Assembly: GCA_911728435.2 (NCBI GenBank)
Contig: OU452198.1
Coordinates: 33,633,902-33,697,901, forward strand
DNA: 64,000 nucleotides
Reading direction: 5' to 3'
DNA from: Apoderus coryli
Lineage: Eukaryota; Arthropoda; Insecta; Coleoptera; Attelabidae
Positions within the stretch are counted from its first letter, which is position 1, and the number at the start of each line of letters is the position of its first letter. Under the pieces are notes generated by a model. That model was not told where the DNA came from, made no database searches, and saw only the letters and a list, made by a program, of their open reading frames with translations. Made by a program: the position numbers and the translations under genes. Positions 10,811-22,472 of the stretch are shown one piece after another.

Positions 10811-13245
10811 ATCTGTTTAGGAAAGGGAAAAGTTATTCTGTCAACACTTAATACGCAATACGTTGCATAGAAATTTTCAAAGTCATTTATCTTGAAAATG
10901 GCTTCTTCTAGCGTTATGAAACATTTTTTGTACAAAGATCACAAATTTATTATTCTTTTTAGAAAAAGTTAAAAAAGCGCAAAAAAAAAGTTGGGACAAA
11001 ATTGATTGTTTCGTTGATCCACAACTCATCAGTGCTGATCGGCAAGCAGTGTGACCCAAATTTCCAACATTTACGAAGAGCTTATACTAGCACGAGAGAT
11101 GACTGACAACAAAATGTTTTTGGCGACATCTAGTGTGCGCAGGCAATATGTGGAGTAAAGAAACGGCCAGTCTGGTGAAAGCATAACTAAAAATCTTGTT
11201 ACTTTATGTAACAAGCAATCCATAAATAAAGCCTCCCGCCAGGGAATTAGGGCGTATCTAGTGTTGGCAATAGGATTTAATGGAGTTGTTACTTCTTATC
11301 CGGCCATCGTTTGTGAACTGTGTTTCACCGGGCATATTGCCTGCTAAAACTAGATATCGCTAAAAAATCTTGTTGTCAAAATATATATTGTTGTTGCTAT
11401 ACTGTCTATTTATATTTTTGCCCCCAATTTCTATAACGACGCCTATGATCATATCATAAATATGTAAAAAACAACAAAGATGCGATGCAGTCGAGCCAAA
11501 TGGCTTCAAGACTAACCAATTATCAAATCATCCCCGTAAATGGAAATATATCCCCTTCTTTATTATAACCCCATATAATCTATAATAATCTATCTATCAT
11601 CTTCAAATATCATCACGTGTGGCAACACAACACGAAATAAAAGACTAGTAATAGAATAATATATCAAGAATTCATTATTACCGCTTTTGTCTTGTTCTAT
11701 ACAAGCATTGCATTGTTGTTTTTTCTATATCGTTCTTATTTGACAGCTGCCGAATACAGAGCAGACATATATAACGAAAATTTGACGAAAATTAGATAGG
11801 AAACAATAAATTGTCGAATCCTAATACAGAAACACACTGAAAGCAACAAAAACATAACATACCATGTATCAGGGGCAATACCCATTAATCTTATTATTTT
11901 ATAACTTTCCTCTCCATGTTCAGGTATATAAAATGAAATGTCGATTGTGTACAACTGGCAAGACGGAAAAGTGATAGAAAATTGATATTGTTACAGTTGA
12001 ATTCGGTTAGGAAAACGGAAAATGCGCGAAATTGGTTCATTGATTGCATCTGGACTATAAGAATATTCAACATACTCGTATATTCACCATAGACCTACAG
12101 AAATATATTGTATACATAGAAGGGAAAGTTCGACATTCCCTGATGCTGATATTCCTAGGCAATCCAAGTCAGGAACTATACAGGGTGTTACAGAATGTTG
12201 TGAAGAGAATTTACTGGCAGATTCTACATCAAAAAATATGAAAATGTTCCATTTTTATGATACATGGTGTTTATGCTTTTCTATCTTTAATAGTTAATTT
12301 TATAACGAACCTACGACCTTCCGCATGCAAAGCACAGTTATAAGAATTAAAAACCTCTCTAAATCCATAGTTTTTTTTACTTATATATCAAATCCAAAGC
12401 GGGGGTGCGATATATTATTTAAAAGTTTAGCCCTCATAAAAAAAATTAAATTACTTATAGGCCGAGGTCATAAACCCCTAAAATCACCAGCCGAACACCA
12501 TGATAAACACAAATCTTTTAAAACGTTGTGATAATCCTAAAATCACAATTTTTCAGTCTATGTGTAAAAGAATTTAATTATTGAACTCAGTAAAATTAAA
12601 AGCTTCGCATTACGCTTTTCCCAATTAATCCCTTTACCAATTTGTGTTTTTCATGAAGCTCGTTTTTTATATTGCCTTTGTAATACTGCTATTTAACAAA
12701 GCTGAACCTACATTGAAACATCCCTTGAACTAAATTTTACATTTTCAAATTTTAATGATTTTTCATTTGGTAATACATTTTATTCTATTTTATTATTAAA
12801 AGGTTTTTTGCGTAATGTTGCTACGAGAATTCAATAATGTAACCAGGAGCGTGCGTTCCCTATATTCAAGTGGGAGAAAGAAAGCAACATATATCAGATT
12901 TCATCATCAAACAACCCCGTGGTGCATACAGTGCTTTATTTTCTACTTAAAAAATGTGTTTCTTTAATTTTATATTAAATAAAATCAGCTAAAATTATTA
13001 TAACATTATCCACTACACATTGTACATTATTATTGAGTGACAAAGGTTTTTGGTTTGACGTTTCTCTCAGATATCATTTGTAACAAAACACAGCAACCCA
13101 CGCCACTGGCATTAAAGTATATACATTATCTTGCCTGTACACTTGGGTGGCTTTATATATATTTTTTTCTACGACTGTCTTTAAATGCCTTTATTATATG
13201 TTAAATCGTGATTTGAAAATGTAGTACATAGTAATGCTGTTTTTC
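10811..13245. other. Non-coding gap
   Basis: A mariner-like end (CAGGGTGTTACAGAATG) sits after TA at about 12182. The block near 13080-13120 is the reverse complement of a stretch near 47634-47672 (AGTGGCGTGGGTTGCTGTGT), so it belongs to a dispersed repeat. No gene is supported. Confidence 0.5.
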
Positions 13246-13320
13246 ATTTACCCGTGCAGAATAATATTTCCCACTAGTTGCCTAGCAACTAGTGGGAAAT
13301 ATTATTACGCACGGATAAAA
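13246..13320. repeat. Near-perfect 75-bp palindrome (possible mini-MITE)
   Basis: Arms at 13252-13281 and 13285-13314 are 30 bp long with two mismatches and a 3-nt loop (CTA). The left arm contains AATAATATTTCCCACTAGTT. Imperfect complementarity continues a few bases further on both sides. It could be a tiny fold-back element, two abutting MITE ends, or a template-switch product. Confidence 0.8.
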
Positions 13321-13860
13321 TTTCCTGGTAATGACAAAAGTAGCGGCGGGCATGAAAAATCACCATAGCAACGACGAAAATACAAACACCAAATTGACAG
13401 TTTTGGTATTTATAATTAATAATAATTATAATTAAGTATTTCGCTAATTTCAAAACACATAAACAGTGATAGTGAAAATAGTTTAACACCACCTAGTCAA
13501 TTTAATACTTCGAATTTATCGTATTTAGGCTTATACGTTAACAGGGGTAAGTTTCGAAAAACGAATATTTTCCTAATAATTATTGTTAAATTTATTCAAA
13601 AGAATTAAAACAGTCGTAGAAAAAGTATAATGTGAAACTCACATGAAATGACCATTTCCTACTCGTATGATTATTTCATGTTCGTTGCACAATATACTAT
13701 TACATGAGAGTTTTGGATAACGAAAAATAAATAATTCTAAGTTCATTTTTTTCTGGTTATATTATAACCTTGTGATTTGACCGATTGTAAATTTGTCTTT
13801 TAGGTAAAAAAGGACCTTTTACTTAAAAGTGATAAACTATCCTAAAATTATTTTAGGTAA
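13321..13860. other. Non-coding gap
   Basis: AT-rich sequence between the palindrome and the LINE. The frame at 13289-13492 on the minus strand is not protein-like. Nothing else was recognised. Confidence 0.45.
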
Positions 13861-15120
13861 ACAAGAATTGAGCAGTGTATTTTTCCAGATGAATGGAAAT
13901 ATGCTAAGGTTGTATCTTTGCCTAAGATTGGATGTCCTTCTGAACTGAGCCATTTGCGTTGTATATCTGTCCTGCCGACACTTTCAAAAATTTTAGAAAA
14001 AATTATGGAACAGCAAATGTCATCATTTTTAATTACAAATGAAATTTTGCCTGCTTTCCAATCGGGCTTTCGTAAAGGCTTTAGCTGCTCTATAGCATTG
14101 TCTCAAGTGACAGATGATATATTTCACGCTTTGGATAGTGGCAGGGCTGTCATTTTGGTTCTGCTTGATTTTAGTAAAGCTTTTGATCTACTTAATCATG
14201 ATATCCTTGCTGCTATGTTGAATTATTTTGGTTTCAGTGTAGAGTCAAGAGGTTTGTTGAGATCATTCCTCACGGGTCGTTCTCAGTGTGTTGTGAGCGA
14301 TGAGCATATGTCTAGGAAGAGATCTATTCTATCTGGTGTGCCGCAGGGTAGTGTTCTGGGTCCGATACTTTATAGTCTGTATGCGTCTGTTTTTGTCAGA
14401 GATTTAGAATTTTGTAGATATTATTTGTATGCAGATGATAAACAGATTTATAGTGCCTTTAACCCGTTAGACGCTGCGGTGGCCGTGGATCGTATAAATC
14501 AGGACCTGAGGAGAATACATCAAATATCGCGTGATGATTTGTTAAAATTAAACACGAATAAAACCGTTTGTATGCTGTTTTGTGGCGATAATGTAAGAAA
14601 TCAAATTCAACAAAATGCCCTTGAATTGGATGGAGACATTTTGGTTTTCCAGGAAGGAGCAAAGAACTTGAGACTTGTTCTGGATCACAAGCTGCGATTC
14701 AAGGACCATATAACATCAAAACTTAAAATCGGATATGGAATGTTAAAAAAATTATACCCTCACCGACATTCGTTAAATGTAACCTTGAAGATTCGTATGT
14801 TCGATGCTCTTGTCTTATCGCACTTAAACTACTGTGACAGCATCTACGGTCCTTGTCTTGATAGTGTGGACAGAGGGAGAGTTCAGAAGTTGCAGAACTC
14901 TTGCTTGCGGTTCATATTTGGCATTCGAAGAAGACATCGCATATCTCACAAACTTAAGGACGCAGGTTGGCTAAATATGTATAACAGACGCATTCACCAT
15001 TCAACATGCTTCTTTTACAAAATAATAAAATATAAAACCCCTCCTGATCTGGTTAATAGAATTGTGTATAGAACTGATGTGCATAATCTAAACATCAGAC
15101 GTAAAAGTCCCTGTTCATAA
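13861..15120 (+). pseudogene. Reverse transcriptase of LINE, truncated and frameshifted at the end
   Basis: The frame is open from 13861, right after a stop, to 15120. Counting residues from 13918, motif A LLDFSKAFD lies near 82, block B GVPQGSVLGP near 140 and the catalytic YADD near 171. The EN domain and the start of the fingers are missing. Near 15105 the reading frame shifts: the next frame continues protein-like (VPVHKKEIFKKSF and onward) to a stop at 15251-15253. The annotated stop is therefore premature by about 45 codons. It is catalytically complete in motif terms but not a functional element. Confidence 0.85.
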
Positions 15121-15520
15121 AAAGGAAATATTTAAAAAATCGTTCTCTTATAATGTCGCCACGCTAGTTAACCGGTTTGTGATTAAGGATTTCTCTCAGA
15201 GTTTACATGTGTTCAGATCCACGATTAAAAGGATATTGCTTGACAGCGTTTAGGCATTTCATTTGGGCATTTTGTTTGCACTGTTTTTAACCCTACACTT
15301 TATTTTTGTATACTTATGTGTTTTAATACTGTATTTATTGTGTAGTACTGAATATTTTTTGTTATTTTTTATTGTGTATTGTTTCTTGGGCTTCAACAGC
15401 ACTCAACCTAGTTGAGAGGCTGAGATTTCACGCCCTTTAGTTCTAATGGTTGTAATAATACATTTTTTGTACAAATTTATGTAATACCTTTTAGAACTAA
15501 TAAACATATATTATTATTAT
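13861..15520 (+). mobile_element. 5'-truncated LINE (CR1/Jockey-like) with ATT tail
   Basis: The element opens directly inside the reverse transcriptase, carries the C-terminal region and a short 3' untranslated region, and ends in AATAAACATAT followed by an ATT microsatellite (about 15499-15520). The same type of 3' end occurs at 600-776, 18601 (minus), 54320 and 59496 (minus). It shares the ...YRTDVHxLN ending with the LINE at 59496-61823, so both belong to one family group. Confidence 0.8.
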
Positions 15521-16180
15521 TTCATTCCATATCCAAACATTCACCATTCCGTATAATAATCCCAAACAAGTTTACTTTTAATGCTGATAATATGGCACTC
15601 ACGTACATGAAACACATTCCTAGAGAATATTTGAACCACAACAATTAAACCCTTGAACGTTAGCCTTTTAACACACAACTCTAATGGACCCCAAAATGCA
15701 TTTTGGAAATTATCTTCATGCCGCTGCTGAGAATAGCAAGTCTAGAGAGAGCGACCGGTCATCATTTCATTTTAAGTTTCATAATAAACTGAAAGTGCTC
15801 TTAACTTCTAAACATGCGGATACTAGAGTGGATAGAAGCTAATTTAAACAGTTACGTGTATTATATTTCGCTAGGGGTTAAAGAGAATAATGTATATAAT
15901 GTAGAAATAATTTCGAGGCATAGCGGACTAAATTACTGACTTTACCTGTACACGGAATTTTGTTTCAATTAGCAGCCAGTGTAATTCAGTGGACCAGAGT
16001 GAGGCATGTGCCGACAGATACGGACTGCTCTTATTATGAGATCGTCCCTCACATTTTTAAATAAAATTAACACGTAATTGTCAAAGTATTCTCAGTAGTA
16101 ATACCTCTAGGGTCTTGATAATACCGAGATAATTTTGTCATAGAGAATGCCGAAAGCGTGTTGCTTGCGTATTTATGGCT
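15521..16180. other. Non-coding gap
   Basis: No gene or transposon boundary is recognised. One stretch of mixed composition at 15700-15990 shows no protein similarity that I can see. Confidence 0.45.
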
Positions 16181-16325
16181 TTTGGTAAAACCCATATCAA
16201 TAAACGATAAGATAGATAGAAAACAGACCCTTAAATTTTATGACTAAAAGGACAGTTTAGGAACATTTGTTAACAATCTACTTAAAATAATATTCACAAA
16301 AATATTATATTTCCCAAACTAAAAG
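16181..16325 (+). repeat. Dispersed repeat, copy 2
   Basis: It matches 471-595 in the same orientation with scattered substitutions and small indels. It is about 10% divergent by eye. Confidence 0.7.
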
Positions 16326-16404
16326 AAAAGATCTATAAAATCACCCAACTAGTATACATAATACCAGTGGCGTGGTGTCTTGTTACACTTATGCAAAAAA
16401 ATGT

Positions 16405-16760
16405 AAATATCCGCCTTGGTTCTCGAGTGATGTTTTTCGCAGTATCAAATTAAAGTCTATGCTCTGGACAAAAATTTAAAACTTCTTGTAATCCTCACTT
16501 TTTGAATGAGTTTACAGTTTTGCGTCAGAATATTAAAACTGAAGTGAACTCTTCATACAGAGTTTACTTGGGTCATGCTGAGCGTAGACTTAATGGTGAC
16601 CCTAAGACTTTCTAGTGATTTATAGATTCTCCTAACAGTTTTGGACGGTTAATGTATTATAATGCCAATAATGTTAAAGATCAGCAATATTTCAGTGAAT
16701 CCTATGTCAATTCCCAAATTTTTGACATTGAAAATAAATATTTATCCAAGTTACAGCATA
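16405..16760 (+). pseudogene. LINE fragment: linker between endonuclease and RT
   Basis: Frames on the + strand read YPPWFSSDVFRSIKLKSM, then NEFTVLRQNIKTEVNSSYRV and YLGHAERRLNGDPKTF before stops. The pattern PWFS...IK.K... followed by an SYxxYxxxxExxLxxDPKxFW-like region is typical of the segment after the AP endonuclease in Jockey-type LINEs. No catalytic domain is included. The fragment is decayed and ends without RT. Confidence 0.6.
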
Positions 16761-17208
16761 TAATATACAAATACACATTCAGAGAAATATTTAACACATT
16801 GGCACAGTTTAATATACAGTTACTTCACTTCGTGTCGGAACGTTTTATCTCTCTGTCGACAAAGCAATTCGCCGCACTTATAATTGTAGTATAGTATCTT
16901 ATAGTATATATAGATATAGTATAACATAGTAGCGGGCCAGAATGTGGCTGGGATTGCAAGGAGTCGATGCCGTTTTTAGCGTCTACTGACCTTTCTTATC
17001 TATAGTTATTGTTCTATGACATTGGTAAAGAAACAAGCTAAATATAAAATAACAAAAACAGCATAAAGTACTAAGATTTATCCAAAAAACAGTATTTTAA
17101 TTTGTTGAAAGTTTGTACAAAACATCATTGCTCACCGAATCACAGACAGAACACATCACATATAGTGGAGAAAACAGTGGCATAGGCAAGTAAAAATTTA
17201 ATCCATTA
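16761..17208. other. Non-coding gap
   Basis: AT-rich with short TATAGTATA-type repeats at about 16890-16925. No gene was recognised. Confidence 0.45.
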
Positions 17209-18600
17209 TTACGCGTACGAGAACCCTGGACATAAAATGGGATCAGAGAGTATATGTATGTCAGGAGATTCGATAATACTACTTATAAATTTAAAGAAAT
17301 ATAAATGAAGCATATTATCTTCGTCTGAGAAGAGAACGCAGATCAAAACGATTGAGAAGATCATCGTGAGGAAATAATGCATACTATTTCTTTTGAACCA
17401 CAAGTATTTTGAAAATCGACGTTGTATCCTCTCCAAATTGTCCAAATGCAGATCGTAACCGGGACTCCTCACAACCAAAGCATACTCCAACTCCAGGGAT
17501 CCAAAGAATTATATAGCAAAACATGAGTCTTATAAGATACGAAATGTTTCGCATAACAAAACCCAGACTTCTAATAATTTCAGCAATGTGCTTTGTGAAA
17601 CTATAGGCTTGTTATCAAATAAAACCCTCAGATCTTTTATTTCGTCACGCACCAGAAGAGGATGAGAGTTAATATTATATATAAATCTTAATGGATTTAA
17701 TTTGCGGGTGAATGTAATGGAACAACACTTATTCAAATTTAAATGAAGACTATTAGAATCGCACCAACAAATAGTGCACTCAAATCATTTTGCAAATTCT
17801 GGCAATCGACAACTGAGTTAATGGAAGAATAAATCTTGAAATCATCCACAAAAAGCAGAGAACGACACTTCAAACCACACACAATATCGATTATAAAACA
17901 CAGAAACAAACGCGGACCTGACACTGAGCCCTGAGGAACTTCAGATATTGCACTTATAAACATGTGATCGAAAACCTCGGTACTCAACATATGGATGTCG
18001 ATTCTGAAGATACGATGACAGGAACATTAAGAGATTGTAATAGGATTACGTGGGCCAGTCTGTCGAAAGCTCGGGGGAAAGCCGTATAAACAACGTCGAC
18101 ATGACGACCCCCTCAGACAAAAATTGAGTCAGAATGACTAGATTTCTAGTTGTTGACCTTCCTGGAAAGAATTCATGCTAAACAGGAGTAATAACCGTTT
18201 GACATGCCTATGAGTAACATTTCATGCAGTTTAACCTCAAAACATTTTGCGAGATTTGATTGTATTACAATAGGGTGGTAGTTTTCAATGTTTTGCTTAT
18301 TGTCTTTTTTGCAACACATGGATCATTCTAGCGAGTTTCCAGAATCTTGGAAACTGATTAGATTTTAGTGCTAGATTAAATAAAACCGAAATTGGTTTAG
18401 CAAAGACCGCTGCACAGTCCCTGACCAAGAACGCAAGGATATTATCGGGACCCGAGGTTAATCTATCTTTGAACGATTTAAGAGCCTTAAAAACATCATC
18501 CTCCCAATCTCACCCACCCAGAGCATCTGCACATTATAATTTTCATCAGGTTGTAAAGTTAATACATTTAGTAATTTTTCATGTTTATCTGTCTGGGCAT
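17209..18600 (-). pseudogene. Decayed LINE reverse transcriptase
   Basis: Read from high to low coordinates, minus-strand pieces give a fingers segment (SGPDNILAFLVRDC near 18440), FPRFWKLARMIHV near 18330, block B VPQGSVSGPRLFLCFIIDI and the catalytic FVDDFKIYSSI near 17860. A thumb region follows (17530-17736), then a C-terminal segment (YALVVRSPGYDLHLDNLERI near 17420). Frameshifts and stops separate the pieces. The FVDDFKIYS core resembles the relics at 45536 (YADDFKIFS) and 53400 (FADDLKVFS), suggesting one old family. Confidence 0.75.
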
Positions 18601-19434
18601 TTGTATAATAATAATAAATGTTTTATTGTGCAAAAAAAAACCAAATGACAAATCAAGAATACAAAGTTTGCTTACAAATAACAAATCAGTCACTTAGGCT
18701 AGTTTACACAAAAGGTATAAGATTTGGTTATAGCCACTCTTCCACTTATTCCGAACTTAACACGGTACAAAAGAAACACGCACTTCAAATTTAGCGGTAG
18801 AATGTTGTGGAATTGTAAAGGAGTTGAAGCGCAAATCAAGTCCGGGGACATTATACCTCCTCAAGAGCAAGTCAGCAAGGTACTGAGGTATATGGAACGT
18901 AAGAATTTTATACAACAAGACAGAATACAAATAATCAAACCGAATGGCGAGCCTAGGTTCTTTTAGTTTAGTAAGTAATGGAGTAATATGAGCTGCGAAG
19001 GGAAGTTTGCACACAAATCTTATACCTGCATTCTGTATTCGATGCACTTTATCTTTATTATAATTTGCCAGATAATAGTAATACACTTGCGAACAATAGT
19101 CCAGGTGTGGGTAAATCAATGATTTTACGAGCATCAACTTTGTACCTTCATCCAACAAATACTTCAAATGATACATACATTTTAGCCTAAAAAAGGAATT
19201 CCTGTATAGTTGAGAACAATGATCATCAAAACTCATTTTACTATCAATTAGTATACCTAAATCTTTAGCATTATTCACCCAATGCACCAATGTTCCCTCA
19301 ACGAAAATACTACTAGAAGCCCGAATCAACTCAGTATGTCGTTCATTCCCGATACACAGAGCGACAGTTTTATTAGGATTTAATCTCAAGCCATGACATT
19401 TACACCAATCCGAAAAGTGGGACAGATCTTGGTT

Positions 19435-19524
19435 AAGATTATAAACAGTATTTTGAAATTGGGAAATAGAGCAATGAATTCTCATTGCTCTATTTCCGAA
19501 TTTCAAAATACTATTTATAATCTT
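19435..19524. repeat. 43-bp inverted duplication inside the LINE
   Basis: Arms at 19435-19477 and 19482-19524 are reverse complements with two mismatches and a 4-nt loop. One arm is native RT sequence (reading ...SQFQNTVYNLN on the minus strand). The other arm is an inverted copy of it, inserted between the YADD region and the downstream RT. Confidence 0.85.
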
Positions 19525-20126
19525 GCTATTTGCGCGTCATCTGCGTAAAGATGTATTGCAGAATGAGCTATGCTCATGGGCAAATCAAAAGTAAAAATTG
19601 TAAAAAGAAGCGGGCCAAGGATGCTTCCTTGTGGGACACCGCTTCTCAATTCCTTGAACTGAGAGCATCAAGATCTGATCTTGACACATTGATTTCTATG
19701 GAATAAATAGCTACAAAACCATTTTATAGAAACTTTGTCGAAGCCCAAGTAATGAAGCTTGCCCATCAAAAGCTGAAAGTTCACAAAGTCAAAGGTCTTG
19801 CTCTGATCAAGTAAGACCAAAATACTGCAATTTCCCTTATCCATAGCATATGAGATATCATTTGTAACTTTTAGTAAAGCGTTTGAAGTGGAATGGTGTG
19901 GACGAAACCCAGACTGCACAACAGGTAAAATGCGGAGTTGAACCAAATAATCCCGAATCTGGAGTGATACGATTCTCTCAAGCATCTTTGACAGAGTAGG
20001 CAGTAGACTAATCGGTCTCAAATCAGTTAAGGATTTAGGTGCTGCGACCTTTGGAAGCGGAATGACCAAAGCAGACTTCCAAGCTGTTGGAAATTCACCC
20101 AAACGAACACAGTCGCTGTAGATATT

Positions 20127-20160
20127 CTTTATGACACCACAGCAATGTGGTGTCATAAAG
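20127..20160. repeat. 15-bp perfect palindrome at LINE 5' edge
   Basis: CTTTATGACACCACA at 20127-20141 is followed by a 4-nt loop (GCAA) and its exact reverse complement at 20146-20160. Beyond it the RT coding similarity stops and an AAATA-rich low-complexity stretch begins. Confidence 0.85.
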
Positions 20161-20457
20161 TGTGTATTGTATCTTAAATAAATAAATAAAGCCAATCTGT
20201 CAACGCCCAAAAAAAAAATTAAATAAAAAATTTAATATTACGTAAGGTGTTCCATATAAAATATGGAACTTGGTATAGACCTCTGGGATAACCGGAAGTG
20301 GCCAAATGCTTTTGCCTTATCAAAGGAAAAAAATTACAATTTTATTTCTGGGAACTGTTTTTGGCCAAACAGTTGAAAATGGGTATAGGAAAGTTTGAAG
20401 AAAAAGTACTTCAAATTGAATAGAAAAAAACTACTCGTTTTCCATAAACGTCTAACC

Positions 20458-21260
20458 CAGTGGTCGCCAACCTTCTGAATGTATTGAGCACCTTCGGTAA
20501 TGATTGTAAAGTGAGCTACTTTTTTTCTTTTTTTTTTAATGTACGTACAGTGTTTTTGGGGCCTTTGTTTGGTATAGGACGCTATCATACAGGACCTAAT
20601 CAAGACCTAAGAAACTATTCTTAATGAACGTTCCGCAGCATGTCGTTTGGCATGCAAATAGCCCTTCATAATATCATTGTCATGCGTAAATTGCACGACC
20701 CCATTATTAGGAAAACAGATTTCAATTTTTTGGGGCCTTGGTTTGGTATAAGACGCTATCATACAGGACATAATCAAGACCTATGAAACTATCCTTAATG
20801 ACCGTTCCGAAAAATGTCGTTTGGCATGCAAATAGCCCTTCATAATATTATTATCCTGCGTAAATTTCACGACCCCATTATTAGGAAAATAGATTTCAAT
20901 TTTTTGGGGCCTTGGTTTGGTATAGGACGCTATCATACAGGACCGAATCAACACCTAAGAAACTATCCTTAATGACCGTTCCGAAGAATGTCGTTTGGCA
21001 TGCAAATAGCCCTTCATAATATTATTGTCCTGCGTAAATTTCACGACCCCATTATTAGGAAAACAGCATTGCAATTTTGTGGGGCCTTGGTTTGGTATAG
21101 GACGCTATCATACAGGACCTAATCAAGACCTAAGAAACTATCCTTAATGAGGAATCCTCCGCATGTGGTTTGTCATGTAGATAGATATGTTGGGAGCTAC
21201 GTACCAGAAATCTCTTCGCGAGCTACCAGGTGCTCGCGATCGACGGGTTGGCGACCACTG
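20458..21260. mobile_element. Non-autonomous hAT element with 8-bp target duplication
   Basis: Termini are CAGTGGTCGCCAACC (20458-20472) and its exact reverse complement ending at 21260. The flanks are perfect 8-bp direct repeats GTCTAACC at 20450-20457 and 21261-21268. An 8-bp duplication and CAG-type ends are diagnostic of hAT transposons. There is no transposase; the 803-bp interior is mostly a tandem array. Subterminal GAGCTAC/GTAGCTC-type sequences occur near both ends. Movement would need a transposase supplied in trans. Confidence 0.93.
20558..21180 (+). repeat. 174-bp tandem repeats inside the hAT element
   Basis: Four copies start at the GGGGCC motif at 20558, 20732, 20906 and 21081, giving periods of 174, 174 and 175. 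Each has GGTATAGGACGCTATCATAC, AATCAAGACCTA and GTCGTTTGGCATGCAAATAG. The last copy is cut off near 21150. The copies are only slightly diverged, so the expansion is recent or homogenised. Confidence 0.92.
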
Positions 21261-21268
21261 GTCTAACC

Positions 21269-22328
21269 TATCATCGACCGTGAAACAGCGTGTTTAATGG
21301 CGCGTTGAAAAATATTAAGCTAATTTTAATTTATTTTTTCGAAACTAATTTATGACCCCCCTAAAAAAATCTAGCCGCACCCCTGACACTAGGTAAGAAT
21401 TATGAATAATTAATGTTTTTGACAAAATATTTATTTTTATTTTCATGTAGCTATTTTTCTACTATTTTAATTATTTCTGTAAAGATTTTCCAATTTGAAA
21501 TAGTCGTAATTCTGGTAGCTAAATGGATGGCAAAGTAATTTAAACATTGAAAAAAACATATATCATTCAACTGCACAAAAATATGTTGAATATATGCAAT
21601 AATTTCAGTTCGACAAATCAAAAATTAAAACTTTGTTAAATAGCTTTTCCCATTTCGACATAATATGTGTATTGTTCCTATCTATATAGGTTAGAAATAA
21701 AATATCAAAAAATATAAAATTTAAATATGTTTTGTGATATTTTAAATTAAAATATAGACGTGAATGCTGATGATTTATATTCGTTTCAAAGTTTGTTTTA
21801 TAACGGTTTTTGATTATAATTCGTCAATTTTTACTCATGTATAATTAGAACTTTCTAAATGAGTTTTACAAATTGAAACACACGATGATACAAAAAAGAT
21901 ATTAATTCTCGCTGGGCGAAAATCTGAGAGAAACAGATACATTAACGTCTAGTAATCTATACTTCCAGATACATCCTGCTTTGCCTAAGAAACCTGACAT
22001 TCCAAACATTTATGTTTATAATACAAGCAGACCAATATTCGACAACACTTACCAGGCCTAAACTTAAGGACGTGGCTAGCCAGATGGTAAAGGTTGAATA
22101 TAAATAGCCGGGAAACTAGTTATGATGTCACTAATGACGTAATTTTTCCGGCTCAGCAGGCTACGGCTGGATATAAACACAGAGAAATTTGTTGCAATGT
22201 GATTTTTAGGGTTCCACGATATCAGTATTTTATTCAAAGAGGACGAAAGCTATTTACTCGGAAAAAATATATTACATTAAAATAATATAAACTTTTAATG
22301 AACGATGAGTAGAACTTTTGGCATAGAA
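21269..22328. other. Non-coding gap
   Basis: Strongly AT-rich with no gene or element boundary recognised. The frame at 22094-22285 is not protein-like in any family I know. Confidence 0.45.
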
Positions 22329-22472
22329 CACTAAACTAAAGCGTTTTACTACTTCACCAAAACACTTTGAAAACTGGTTTTAATTCTGTCCTGAGGATGC
22401 TAACATTGTTAGCGAAACGCGCGTCGAGAAAAAAAAGTGTTTTGGTGAAGTGGTAAAACGTGTTTTAGTTTA
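22329..22472. repeat. 39-bp inverted repeat enclosing a hammerhead motif
   Basis: The left arm 22329-22368 and right arm 22434-22472 are reverse complements with few mismatches, sharing ACTTCACCAAAACACTTT. The 65-bp space between them holds the hammerhead core at 22391-22425, so the arms would form an extended stem I. Confidence 0.85.
22386..22430 (+). ncRNA. Hammerhead-ribozyme-like RNA (type I layout)
   Basis: The core reads CTGAGGA (22391-22397). A perfect 6-bp stem II follows, GCTAAC/GTTAGC with an ATT loop (22399-22413), then GAAA (22414-22417). A very short stem III of CGCGCG (22418-22423) and then UC complete a GUC cleavage triplet, with cleavage expected after 22425. Stem I has C-G and U-A pairs next to the core and is extended by the flanking inverted repeat. 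Short stem III and type I layout are the form known from Penelope-like elements. Self-cleavage is inferred, not shown. Confidence 0.72.

Larger units (their letters stand above)
18601..20215 (-). pseudogene. LINE with RT in two pieces and palindromic breakpoints
   Basis: The minus strand holds an N-terminal RT piece (19668-20210) with LTDLRPISLLPTLSKMLERI, QSGFRPHHSTSNAL and LVLLDQSKTFDFVNF. In that piece the second A-block residue run reads KTFDF instead of KAFD. GVPQGS-like and YADD-like remnants follow near 19530-19650. The C-terminal piece (18757-19506) has thumb and tail sequence ending ...RFNSFTIPQHSTAKFEVRVS. The 3' end has AATAAAACA followed by a TTA microsatellite at 18605-18620. Palindromes interrupt the frame at 19435-19524 and at the 5' edge (20127-20160). 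A close relative is at 39752-40535. Confidence 0.8.
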
